DNA of 26,041 nt from an uncultured Dorea sp. (GTDB lineage Bacteria; Bacillota; Clostridia; Lachnospirales; Lachnospiraceae). Each line of letters begins with the position of its first letter. Position 1 is the stretch's first letter. Positions 1-7,037 of this stretch are shown here, in pieces. Under the pieces are notes generated by a model. It was not told the DNA's origin and searched no databases. It saw only the letters and a list, made by a program, of their open reading frames with translations. The stretch spans positions 1-26,041 of the forward strand of contig CAJULU010000061.1 in assembly GCA_910587575.1 (NCBI GenBank). The letters are read 5' to 3'. A program made the translations under genes and the position numbers.

Positions 1-206
1 TGCACCGGAGCCTCTGGCGCAAGGGATTCCAGACACACTTCCCTTACGCGGCGCAGTCTGTAATAATAGTTTGCTTTCGTAATGCCGTGGCCGGCACACC
101 AATCGACGACACTCATGCCTGCGGGACGGTTCTGGCATTCCCTGATCTGTGCAGCCCATTCTTGTAAACGGTACTGTACAGCTACTACCGTTGTTTCTGA
201 ACTCAT
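1..206 (-). CDS. tnpA: IS66-family accessory protein TnpA, 3'-truncated by window edge
   Basis: The gene runs off the left edge of the window, and 68 codons are visible without a stop. The ATG at 206-204 follows a strong site (CGGAGGT, then AAGTCT). The protein has the layout of the small IS66 accessory protein: a W/C-containing segment (EWAAQIRECQNRPAGMSVVD), then WCAGHGITKANYYYRLRRVR, which resembles the helix-turn-helix of these proteins. IS66 TnpA is required with TnpB and the TnpC transposase for transposition. The other IS66 genes would lie to the left, outside the window. It was recognised by motif only. Confidence 0.75.
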   Translation of the reverse strand, partial: MSSETTVVAVQYRLQEWAAQIRECQNRPAGMSVVDWCAGHGITKANYYYRLRRVREVCLESLAPEAPV

Positions 207-329
207 AGACTTACCTCCGTATAGCGGTATCAAAAGTTGAGACTTAACTTTTAATACCCATGATAGAAATATAGTCTATTGTCACACATTTTGCCGCCAT
301 AGTCGAGGTACGCACTATCTACCGTTTAC
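1..329 (-). mobile_element. IS66-like insertion sequence, one end only
   Basis: The partial tnpA reads leftwards. About 120 bases upstream of it, the minus strand has GTAAACGGTAG starting at 329. IS66 elements characteristically begin with GTAA and have the tnpA start close to that end. The outer boundary is therefore placed at 329. The other terminal repeat and the 8-bp target duplication cannot be verified because the element continues beyond the window. The bases just outside are 330-337 (TCTAATTC). Confidence 0.55.
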
Positions 330-437
330 TCTAATTCAGCCTTCACCGGGTTCCTGTAAGTATAATATAATTGGTCAACACCAAGGAAAGAGGTTCGATT
401 TTTTCATAAATCGTTTTACACTATCCTAATTTTTATC

Positions 438-827
438 TTAGTTTAAATAACGCAAAAATGATTCGTAAAAAAACTTCTCCTTTTTTTCTTTACTATCCTG
501 AGGTATTCCTAACCTGTCAAGTGCCTTTTGAACCGCTGTTTTTGCTGAATGCACAGTAGTCCCCAGAATATCACGTCCGCCGCCATTATAAGCGCTCTCC
601 AATGACATGGCAAACAGACTCGTAAGGCATGTAAGCTTGCCTCCTGAATTCACCCCATACCCATACCCATTTATACCACATTCTTTCTCCGCTTTATTCC
701 AGGCTTCTTTCACTTCATTTGGCGCTTCCGGTCCCAGAATGTCCAGTCCATCAAATGACTTTTTGTTTTTGACACTCTTATTATTATAAGTATTCACATA
801 ATTATTTGTATAAAAACCTATTTCCAT
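438..827 (-). CDS. Small hypothetical protein downstream of the secreted protein gene
   Basis: Predicted 129 residues, with no signal peptide and no membrane segment. The ATG follows GGGAG about ten bases upstream. The protein starts with MEIGFYTNNYVNTYNN, has a basic K-rich stretch, then a PNEVKEAWNKAEKECGINGY segment, a Gly-rich GGGRDILG segment and a charged helical C-terminus (KEKKEKFF). I do not recognise the family with confidence. The gene starts 18 bases after the stop of the 176-residue secreted protein and so probably shares its LytTR-controlled promoter. It could be a partner, immunity or effector protein for its neighbour, but this is only inferred from position. Confidence 0.7.
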   Translation of the reverse strand: MEIGFYTNNYVNTYNNKSVKNKKSFDGLDILGPEAPNEVKEAWNKAEKECGINGYGYGVNSGGKLTCLTSLFAMSLESAYNGGGRDILGTTVHSAKTAVQKALDRLGIPQDSKEKKEKFFYESFLRYLN

Positions 828-845
828 GAAAATCCATCTCCCAAC

Positions 846-1376
846 TTATAAAACATTAATCCATGTACTGAACTCTTTAGACGTTTGAACAGACCACGCA
901 CTATATTCAAATTTACCACTTGTATAACTCGTATTAATCGTCCATAATCTTAATACTCCGTCCATGATATTATCACCATTTAGATCAACATATTCCGTAT
1001 CGGTCGACTCCATTTCCATATGTTTAAACTTTGCCCAACGCACAGAACTAAATCCAACCTCAAGTGTTATGACCTGAAACCAATCTCCACCATGATCCAA
1101 CTTTGTTGCATACTGGCCTGCAGATATATGTTCTTCTCCTGCATCTTGTGAATTTACCCACATAACCTGCATGCTCGTCAATGGTGCCATTGCCGGACGT
1201 GACAAATTCTCACCTGAAAGAATAAGATCCTGCATAGACTCATTTTCTTCTAATACTTCCTGAATGCTATTATACTGTTTAACATTACTTTCATCCTTTG
1301 CATAAGCAGTAGTACACATTCCTAACATCATAGCTCCTACCAACATCAATGATACTAATTTGTTGAATTTTTTCAT
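846..1376 (-). CDS. Secreted protein, possibly DUF4879/YolA-like
   Basis: Predicted 176 residues. It opens with a classic Sec signal peptide (MKKFNKLVSLMLVGAMMLGM) with a likely cleavage site after TAYA, so the protein is exported. The ATG follows AAAGGAG with good spacing. The mature part contains MQVMWVNSQDAGEEHISAGQ, GGDWFQVITLEVGFSSVRWA and an Asp/Asn-rich VDLNGDNIMDGVLRLW loop that could bind metal. The EHISAGQ and EVGFSSVRWAKF segments recall DUF4879 (YolA-type) secreted proteins, but I hold that lightly. A bipartite LytTR-type motif lies about 85 bases upstream, so it is a probable output of the neighbouring two-component system. Confidence 0.75.
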   Translation of the reverse strand: MKKFNKLVSLMLVGAMMLGMCTTAYAKDESNVKQYNSIQEVLEENESMQDLILSGENLSRPAMAPLTSMQVMWVNSQDAGEEHISAGQYATKLDHGGDWFQVITLEVGFSSVRWAKFKHMEMESTDTEYVDLNGDNIMDGVLRLWTINTSYTSGKFEYSAWSVQTSKEFSTWINVL

Positions 1377-1429
1377 TTCCTAGTCTCCTTTGTGTCAAAT
1401 TAATTTATAAGATATCTTATACATCCAGT

Positions 1430-1492
1430 ATATTATTTTTTCTTAGGATTTCTACCCATTGTCCGTAAAAATGGATTTTTGGCTGTCAAAAT
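1430..1492 (-). promoter_or_regulatory. LytTR-type operator and promoter upstream of the secreted-protein gene
   Basis: On the minus strand 1492-1459 carries ACAGCCAAAAAT, then CATTTTT, then ACGGACAAT. The two ACxGxCAA half-sites begin 20 bases apart, so they lie on the same helix face as in tandem LytTR sites. A candidate -10 (TAATAT, 1435-1430) lies 23 bases downstream, with no good -35, as expected for an activator-dependent promoter. The same arrangement recurs at 3671-3705 and 4355-4390. Confidence 0.65.
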
Positions 1493-1573
1493 TTTCTTTT
1501 CCCACTAACAAGACTAAGAAATTATATAATCACCTATCTAAATATAACAAAATTTCTCCTAATATTTGTTTTA

Positions 1574-2881
1574 TTAGATCAAAAGCTTAATTTGAAAAGC
1601 TTTGTCTCTACTTAAATATGCAATCGTACCATCATATTTATTCAAAATCCGCTCCACATTTTTTAATCCGTATCCATGTCTCATTTTATCCCCTTTCACA
1701 GATACTGGCCTTCCCTTCTCCATAACAGGAGCTTCCTTAACAGAGTTTTCTGTCTTTATAAATAATAACTGTTTTTGATTCTCTATCTTTACAGATATCC
1801 ATTTATTCGCATTTTCGTCCATTCTCATACATGCCTCAATCGCATTGTCAAGAAGATTCCCTAACAGGGAACATGTGTCACTATCATCAAACAACCACTC
1901 TGCAATCGGTACTGCCTGTATTGTAAATGTTATACCTTCTTGTTCTGCCAGGGTTCGCTTCTGCTCCAGAAGCATATCTGCTATCTGGTTTCCTGTCCAT
2001 ACTCCTCTCTTTGTGTCAAAAAAATTCTGTTCTATTTCTTCTATATATTTATCTATCCCTTCATAATTCTCTTCCATCTTAAAATGCTTTAAAACTAATA
2101 TATGGTTCTTTAGATCATGAGATAACTGCCGGTTCTTTTCCATGGCTTTTTCTAATTCAGTATACTTTTGTGTCACCATAGTGTCACGCATAATCAGCAA
2201 TTCTTTTTCCTTTTCAAGCGTCTTGTTCTTCAAGAACACGATTCCGGTAAAAAGTGTAATCAACAAAACGCCTATAAGAGACAGCCCCGTTGTTCCTGCT
2301 TCCTGTTCTCTGCCCTCAAACATCATATTTACAATTGCTATCTGATAGTACTTTAGCATGAAACACATAATAATCGTAATCGCCAATAACAGATTTTGAA
2401 ATTCACGTATGTATGCTTTCTCAAATTTCAGTCTGACAATCTGATATACACAGCATGCAACGATAAGCCTTACACAAAAGAAGAGGATACATTCCATTAT
2501 TGAATTCGCATATAAATAGACCACATTTTTAAATTCATGCCTTAATACTATCATACTCACAAAAGCAGCGAAAAAATCCAGCAATGCCACTAAAGCATAA
2601 TATAAGATAACTGTGATAATTCTTAAAAATTTATACTGCCCACTTATCAATAACACACATATACATGTGACAGCAACACATACAATAAATGCAAACTGCG
2701 AAAAAAATATCAGACTGCGATTTCCTCCTACATCTATACCTGTCCCGACAATATTCGCACATAAAATTACCCATTCTCTTTTACAAAAATACTGTTTCTC
2801 TAATACAGTCCCGCATAACAGCCAGTACAACATCCCCACTTCAAAAAGAGAAATTCCCATAAGAAGAGCTTTAATAACCAT
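1574..2881 (-). CDS. AgrC-like GHKL sensor histidine kinase
   Basis: Predicted 435 residues. The N-terminal half holds six to seven hydrophobic membrane segments (about residues 1-225). It is followed by a helical dimerisation region and a GHKL ATPase domain. The phospho-acceptor motif is LSHDLKNH with His255, the N-box is LLGNLLDNAIEACMR, and the G-box is HGYGLKNVERILNKYDG. This is the AgrC/VirS layout, in which a polytopic domain senses a peptide and the kinase phosphorylates a LytTR regulator. The start codon overlaps the stop of the regulator gene by one base (TAATG), so the two are co-translated. No agrB- or agrD-like gene is seen nearby, so the signal is unknown. Confidence 0.92.
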   Translation of the reverse strand: MVIKALLMGISLFEVGMLYWLLCGTVLEKQYFCKREWVILCANIVGTGIDVGGNRSLIFFSQFAFIVCVAVTCICVLLISGQYKFLRIITVILYYALVALLDFFAAFVSMIVLRHEFKNVVYLYANSIMECILFFCVRLIVACCVYQIVRLKFEKAYIREFQNLLLAITIIMCFMLKYYQIAIVNMMFEGREQEAGTTGLSLIGVLLITLFTGIVFLKNKTLEKEKELLIMRDTMVTQKYTELEKAMEKNRQLSHDLKNHILVLKHFKMEENYEGIDKYIEEIEQNFFDTKRGVWTGNQIADMLLEQKRTLAEQEGITFTIQAVPIAEWLFDDSDTCSLLGNLLDNAIEACMRMDENANKWISVKIENQKQLLFIKTENSVKEAPVMEKGRPVSVKGDKMRHGYGLKNVERILNKYDGTIAYLSRDKAFQIKLLI

Positions 2882-3597
2882 TACAGATTCCCCCTATACA
2901 GACTAATCTGCTCTTTTATTTTCTTGAAGCTGATTCTATTTACAAAAATTCTTGCTCCATTATCCATCAGGACCATACCGTCCTTCATACTGGCAATATG
3001 AGAAACATTTATAATGTATCCTCGTTCAATTAAGATAAATTCATCACTTTCCAGCTTCTCGCTCAGCTTTTTTAATGAGATCCTTTCTTTATAAATAGCA
3101 TGTTCAGTTATGTAGCAAATATATTTTGATCCCTTTTCCTTCTCTATGTATATCATATCTCGATAATACACTCGCACCTTACTCGTCGGTGTGCCAATCA
3201 TCCTAAACTGTTGTTTCTCCTTCTTCACACGGTCAATCAACTGTCTAAGGATAGGCGGCAGCCTCTTTTTCATATCTTCTTTGAGAATATATTGATACGC
3301 CTCTAGTATGTAACTCTCCGATGCATATTCAAGATATGCTGTCAGGAATACCAGGTAAGGACCGCCACCCTCTTCATGCAGTCTTTTCCCCAACTCCAGT
3401 CCACCCATATCCGGCATATCAATGTCTGAAACCAGGATATCAAACTGATCTCCCTGTTCTATCGCCTGAAGAAAGTCTTTCGCCCTTGTATAAACAAAAA
3501 GATTCACCTCATCCTGCGGCAAAATTTCAGTCTCAACACACTTTCTGACATCTTCGAGAATTGCTGTCTCATCATCTATAAGTGCAATATTCATCAT
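2881..3597 (-). CDS. LytTR-family response regulator (AgrA-like)
   Basis: Predicted 238 residues. The N-terminal receiver has the acidic pair Asp8-Asp9, phospho-acceptor Asp58 (LVSDIDMPD) and the FLTAYLEYA segment with the conserved Thr. The C-terminal part (about 135-235) is a LytTR DNA-binding domain, with VRVYYRDMIYIEKEKGSKYI, a LSEKLESDEFILIERGYIIN segment and NRISFKKIKE near the end. Such regulators activate promoters through tandem direct repeats, and a matching motif lies upstream of this gene, suggesting autoregulation. It is the first gene of a two-gene operon with the kinase. Confidence 0.93.
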   Translation of the reverse strand: MMNIALIDDETAILEDVRKCVETEILPQDEVNLFVYTRAKDFLQAIEQGDQFDILVSDIDMPDMGGLELGKRLHEEGGGPYLVFLTAYLEYASESYILEAYQYILKEDMKKRLPPILRQLIDRVKKEKQQFRMIGTPTSKVRVYYRDMIYIEKEKGSKYICYITEHAIYKERISLKKLSEKLESDEFILIERGYIINVSHIASMKDGMVLMDNGARIFVNRISFKKIKEQISLYRGNL

Positions 3598-3639
3598 TTG
3601 CCCTCTCTTCTAGTCGATTCCGTCCACCTTACGCTTATA

Positions 3640-3705
3640 AGAATACCATAAATTAAATTTTTTCATCCCTTTGTCCTTTAAAATTCATTTTTGACCGTGA
3701 AAAAT
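3640..3705 (-). promoter_or_regulatory. LytTR-type operator and promoter upstream of the regulator/kinase operon
   Basis: Minus strand 3705-3671 reads ACGGTCAAAAAT, then GAATTTTA, then AAGGACAAA, with the half-sites 20 bases apart. A candidate -10 (TATTCT, 3645-3640) lies 25 bases downstream. The motif is the same as at the other two operators, implying positive autoregulation. Confidence 0.65.
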
Positions 3706-3720
3706 CCCAAATCCATGCTT

Positions 3721-4281
3721 TCATTCTGCAAGAATATAATATTTACCCCTATTTACATTATGAAACACAACTTCCTCATCCCGGACATAGAGCTTACAGG
3801 TATTCTCCCACAAAGTATTTTCCCCATCCTGCTTTATCACCCTTCCACAATGATATGTATATTCTCCAATCTGCCTGTTTCGGGTTTTTTCTATAATATC
3901 TTCCACCGCATCAGATATTTTCATCGAATGCAAACCTGGATTCCATTTTCCTAGCAGCTGGTTAATCCGCATCTTCTTCAAGGGAACCTTCTTGCTTCCC
4001 CAGCTTCGTTTTGGAAACACCTCTTCCTCTTTCTCTCCAAGAGCATCCAATACAGCCTGAAATTCTTTCTTACCGCTTTCATATGGATACCCCATTTCCA
4101 GATAAGCATAGATATGCCATACTGCTTTGTCCAGATACCTTACATCACCTGTTGTCTCATACTTATCCCTAAGCCAGACGACACTTTTCTCCAATGCATC
4201 CTTGCTTGATAATCCAAGGTCTTCGATGTCACGAAGCCCCAATTTAATAACCTCTACCTCCATACTATTGTATCTCGTCAT
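3721..4281 (-). CDS. Hypothetical soluble protein under LytTR control
   Basis: Predicted 186 residues, with no signal peptide and no membrane segment. The ATG follows AAAGGAG with six-base spacing. The N-terminal two thirds look helical (LGLSSKDALEKSVVWLRDKY, then AVWHIYAYLEMGYPYESGKK). The C-terminal third appears to be beta strands (IGEYTYHCGRVIKQDGE, LYVRDEEVVFHNVNRGKYYI). I do not recognise the family. It forms its own transcription unit upstream of the regulator gene and has its own copy of the shared operator, so it is probably part of the output or signalling of this module. Confidence 0.75.
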   Translation of the reverse strand: MTRYNSMEVEVIKLGLRDIEDLGLSSKDALEKSVVWLRDKYETTGDVRYLDKAVWHIYAYLEMGYPYESGKKEFQAVLDALGEKEEEVFPKRSWGSKKVPLKKMRINQLLGKWNPGLHSMKISDAVEDIIEKTRNRQIGEYTYHCGRVIKQDGENTLWENTCKLYVRDEEVVFHNVNRGKYYILAE

Positions 4282-4321
4282 TTTCTACTCCTTTATAAAA
4301 CCCACGTATTGTATACGACAC

Positions 4322-4390
4322 ATTATAACAGCCCATATATTTTACTGCATCATATTGTCCGGGAAAACTATATTTTTGACTCTAAAAAAT
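4322..4390 (-). promoter_or_regulatory. LytTR-type operator and promoter upstream of the 186-residue protein gene
   Basis: Minus strand 4390-4355 reads AGAGTCAAAAAT, then ATAGTTTT, then CCGGACAAT. The spacing is one base longer (21) than in the other two copies. A good -10 (TATAAT, 4327-4322) lies 27 bases downstream and the gene start follows at 4281. Confidence 0.6.
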
Positions 4391-4847
4391 ATTTCATCCC
4401 GTATTCTACGTATGCCATGCGCTTCCTCTAAATATCATTTAACAAATGTGGGTAGTCAAAAGAGCCTCCTATTTGTAAGAGTAAAATCCTTACCAGATTA
4501 ATCCTTCCCCCCTGCGTAAATAACCGAATTTTCATCAATTGATCCTTCCTCATTATACACCATATTCCCTCAATGAGACTTCTAAGAATCTGATTACTTT
4601 TCCCCGTTTTGTTGAGATTTTATTGAGGTTTTCACCTTCAATAGTGAAAGGAATCAGAAAACCCGCCCCCTCTCCGGCAGCCTACAGGGCGAATACAGCC
4701 GCCGCATCAATAAAAAAGACTACTTTGTCTGCCTTCTTATTTTTCTATCATTTTTCCAATTTTCCTTGCAGATTTACCATATTGTAATACACTACAACGT
4801 ATTACATTCGTGTTACAAATAAAACTCACTTTAATACAGAATTAATA
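4391..4847 (-). other. Intergenic stretch with possible gene remnants
   Basis: No well supported gene is seen here. On the minus strand, 4720-4553 keeps an open frame apart from one internal TAG (…FFIDAAAVFAL-stop-AAGEGAGFLIPFTIEG…) and may be a decayed gene end. It is followed by a 35-codon ORF (4535-4428, MKIRLFTQGG…) with a plausible GGAAGG site. Neither is recognised. A near-perfect 8-bp dyad sits at 4783-4806. The stretch separates the transfer operon from the LytTR module. Confidence 0.35.
4783..4806. repeat. Perfect 8-bp inverted repeat TGTAATAC…GTATTACA
   Basis: The plus strand reads TGTAATAC, eight bases (ACTACAAC), GTATTACA. The arms match exactly. No T-run follows on either strand, so it is less like a terminator than like a dimeric-repressor operator or a structural end point. 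It lies 42 bases past the last gene of the transfer operon. Confidence 0.5.
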
Positions 4848-4988
4848 TTACCTATTCCTCCACCGCACATACACCTGATAACCAATAAACCCTAAAACCA
4901 CTACCCTGACAGCCCACCCGTACTTCACCAGCTCAAAGAACACGAGCACAACGCATCCCGCCAGAAGCAGCTTCTCTTTCTTCCCCAT
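4848..4988 (-). CDS. 46-residue membrane protein at the end of the transfer operon
   Basis: ATG at 4988-4986, TAA at 4850-4848. The protein starts MGKKEKLLLAGCVVLVFFEL and ends VYVRWRNR. It contains two hydrophobic stretches (LLLAGCVVLVFFELV and VRVVVLGFIGYQVYV) with basic ends, consistent with a small one- or two-pass membrane protein. The ATG is two bases after the stop of the preceding gene (TAA-TT-ATG) with no separate Shine-Dalgarno site, so translation is probably coupled. Function unknown. Small hydrophobic proteins are common among T4SS accessory genes. Confidence 0.6.
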   Translation of the reverse strand: MGKKEKLLLAGCVVLVFFELVKYGWAVRVVVLGFIGYQVYVRWRNR

Positions 4989-4990
4989 AA

Positions 4991-5998
4991 TTAGAAAAAT
5001 GAATACGCAAGCTTCGATGAGACACTTCCAGGCAGCTTCATGGAATCACTCCCCTGCTTCAAGGATGTAATACGCACCATACTCTGCCGGATATCATAAT
5101 TGACGCTCTTTAACGCCCCTTCTGCCGTATAATAGATCTGCTCCAACGCATGCTCTGGAAATACATTGCAGATAACCGTGGCAATCTTTTTAAAATCCTC
5201 CATATCTTCACAGACTACAACCAACTGAACCCTGCAGGATTCCTTCCCGGCAATCTGCTCCATATAGGCACGAAGCCCGTATACCTTCCGGGAGAGATAC
5301 CGCTCCCATTCCTCCTTTGTAAAACGCTTGCTGTCAACCCTGGTGAAAAACGGCTCTATAATCGTCACAAAACGTTTATCCCCCACTTCATGCGTCAGCT
5401 TAGAGTTAAATGTGATCCGCCCCTCCGAATCCCTGTAGTCAGGCATAAAATCAAACGCTTTCAGATATGGACTTTTCAGAAGCTCCGAACTTACTAAGGA
5501 TGCCGCCGCCCTCTCCACAATCTCAATCGGCGGTATCATATCTTTCTCCGGCCTTGCATCCGTATTCATCTTCAATGCCTGATAAATGACCTTTGAAAAT
5601 TCCGGCGTCGTAGAATACAGCACAATATTATTGCCGTTCAGCTGATAGACAAACCTGCGCAGCATCCCCATCCCACACATTTTCTTGATCCTGCTAAGCA
5701 GCGCCTCCCTGTCTATATTCTTAGGCACATTCTTCTTCGGCCAGAAATTCCCCAGTACTTTCACCGTCGCAGCGACCACCTTGGGAATCGTAAACCGGTA
5801 CAGCGAGACTGCATAGCCGATATACAGATCCGATAACACAAACTGCTCTGCATGATAATAACATGCGATCTTATCCAGGGAGTTCCTTCTGTCCGATTCC
5901 GGTACGCTGACCTCCATCTCCGGAATATAAGCAAACAGTACCTTGTCCCCCATCGTTGCCACGATATCCCGCGCGGCGCGGGTTTCCGTTCCTTCCAC
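4991..5998 (-). CDS. Winged-helix protein, possibly replication-relaxation-like
   Basis: Predicted 335 residues from a GTG start, chosen because GGAGGT lies six bases upstream and the preceding stop ends two bases before it. About residues 40-135 look like a winged helix: DKIACYYHAEQFVLSDLY, then ALLSRIKKMCGMGMLRRFVY and a strand ending NNIVLYSTT. The C-terminal half (FDFMPDYRDSEGRITFNSKL, FVTIIEPFF, then YLSRKVYGLRAYMEQ and VQLVVVCED) has alternating strands and helices like a nuclease-type fold. The order resembles plasmid and ICE 'replication-relaxation' proteins, which pair a winged helix with a restriction-endonuclease-like domain. This is a tentative assignment. It is near the end of the transfer operon. 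Confidence 0.75.
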   Translation of the reverse strand: MEGTETRAARDIVATMGDKVLFAYIPEMEVSVPESDRRNSLDKIACYYHAEQFVLSDLYIGYAVSLYRFTIPKVVAATVKVLGNFWPKKNVPKNIDREALLSRIKKMCGMGMLRRFVYQLNGNNIVLYSTTPEFSKVIYQALKMNTDARPEKDMIPPIEIVERAAASLVSSELLKSPYLKAFDFMPDYRDSEGRITFNSKLTHEVGDKRFVTIIEPFFTRVDSKRFTKEEWERYLSRKVYGLRAYMEQIAGKESCRVQLVVVCEDMEDFKKIATVICNVFPEHALEQIYYTAEGALKSVNYDIRQSMVRITSLKQGSDSMKLPGSVSSKLAYSFF

Positions 5999-6000
5999 TC

Positions 6001-7020
6001 TTATACCTCCTCTGCCCCACTATCTTGATTCTCTGGTTCACCGCTTATATATACCGGACCTTCATCCCCCGGCTCCTCTGCAGGGATTTCATTCTCACTT
6101 GCAATCTGTTCCAGCGAAAGAGCCTGAAATACCCTGGCCTTCAAAGAGCGCTCACTGGCATTGATGTAATAGATTGTCCCCATATATTCCATCCCCGGTA
6201 CAATGGCAAAGCTATGCCTCTGGGAAGGATATTCCGCAAACACCTGAATGTCGTCCAACCCGTTGATTTCTCCAAACCAGTGATTCTCCCTTTTTGAAAG
6301 GCACCGGATTTTCACAATATCGCCTTTATGGTACTTTTCTTCCAGTTCCTTGCTGTCCCATGGGTCCTGTACCAGTTCCTTGCGCGAGCAGGAATAATAA
6401 TACATCCCCTTCCTTTCCACCCTCTCCAGAACCATCACGTCCAGGATGTCCCCGTAAGACGCTTTCCCGCGCAGGGTCTCTGTAAATGTCCTTTTCCAGT
6501 TCCCCACATAGATAAATGCCGGAATCCCCACACCGCACAGGTCAAGCCACACCCCGGTATCTACCGGCTCGCCCTTTACCATCTTTGTCTGTATCTTCAG
6601 CACCTTGCCCTTTACGACAACCGGTGTCTTCTCCTTTTTTGAAAGATATCTCTTAAGCTCCGCCTCTATCTCCGGACGCTTTTCAAGCCTTGCCGCCTGA
6701 TGGCTCACATATACGACTTTTCTAACCGGATCAATCCCTGTCACCTTGACACAGTACACATCCTCCAGCTTCTGCGCCCGGTAGCGCAGGTCGTAAGGTT
6801 TCCCGTTAATCTGATCCGCCGGCATGATGACCGTGATATCTTCGTCTACCTGGGAAAGATCCCCTGTTATGGAATCCACCCTGGAAAACGACAGCATCAT
6901 ATATTCCCCGCTTTGGAATGCCGACTCGTATTTTTTCAGATGTCCCTTTCTTTCCGGCACCCCCGGCCGGTTTCCTTGGTTTCCCAGGAACAGGTCGCTG
7001 ATATTCTGCAAAGTATTCAT
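6001..7020 (-). CDS. S1/OB-fold-like repeat protein of the transfer operon
   Basis: Predicted 339 residues, soluble, with an acidic tail (EEPGDEGPV…EEV). ATG follows AAAGGGG by six bases. It appears to contain three beta-rich OB/S1-like units: about 30-115 (KKYESAFQSGEYMMLSFSRV … VYCVKVTGIDPVRKVVYVSH), 130-215 (VVVKGKVLKI … YGDILDVMVLERVERKGMYY) and 225-305 (KGDIVKIRCLSKR … EYMGTIYYINASERSLKARV). The alternation of 'G-D/K-V/I-x-V' strands and 'G-I/V-D' turns is typical of S1 RNA-binding domains. It may bind RNA or single-stranded DNA. It is an odd member of a conjugation operon. The fold is an inference from pattern. Confidence 0.7.
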   Translation of the reverse strand: MNTLQNISDLFLGNQGNRPGVPERKGHLKKYESAFQSGEYMMLSFSRVDSITGDLSQVDEDITVIMPADQINGKPYDLRYRAQKLEDVYCVKVTGIDPVRKVVYVSHQAARLEKRPEIEAELKRYLSKKEKTPVVVKGKVLKIQTKMVKGEPVDTGVWLDLCGVGIPAFIYVGNWKRTFTETLRGKASYGDILDVMVLERVERKGMYYYSCSRKELVQDPWDSKELEEKYHKGDIVKIRCLSKRENHWFGEINGLDDIQVFAEYPSQRHSFAIVPGMEYMGTIYYINASERSLKARVFQALSLEQIASENEIPAEEPGDEGPVYISGEPENQDSGAEEV

Positions 7021-7037
7021 AAATAACCCCTTTCTTC

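Noticed and set aside
396..417. Hairpin CGATTT…AAATCG with short T-run as a terminator
   Set aside because: The 6-bp stem is AT-rich and the T-run short; support is too weak to list as a terminator.
1574..3597. A complete agr quorum-sensing locus
   Set aside because: No AgrB-like peptidase or AgrD-like peptide frame could be found beside the kinase and regulator.
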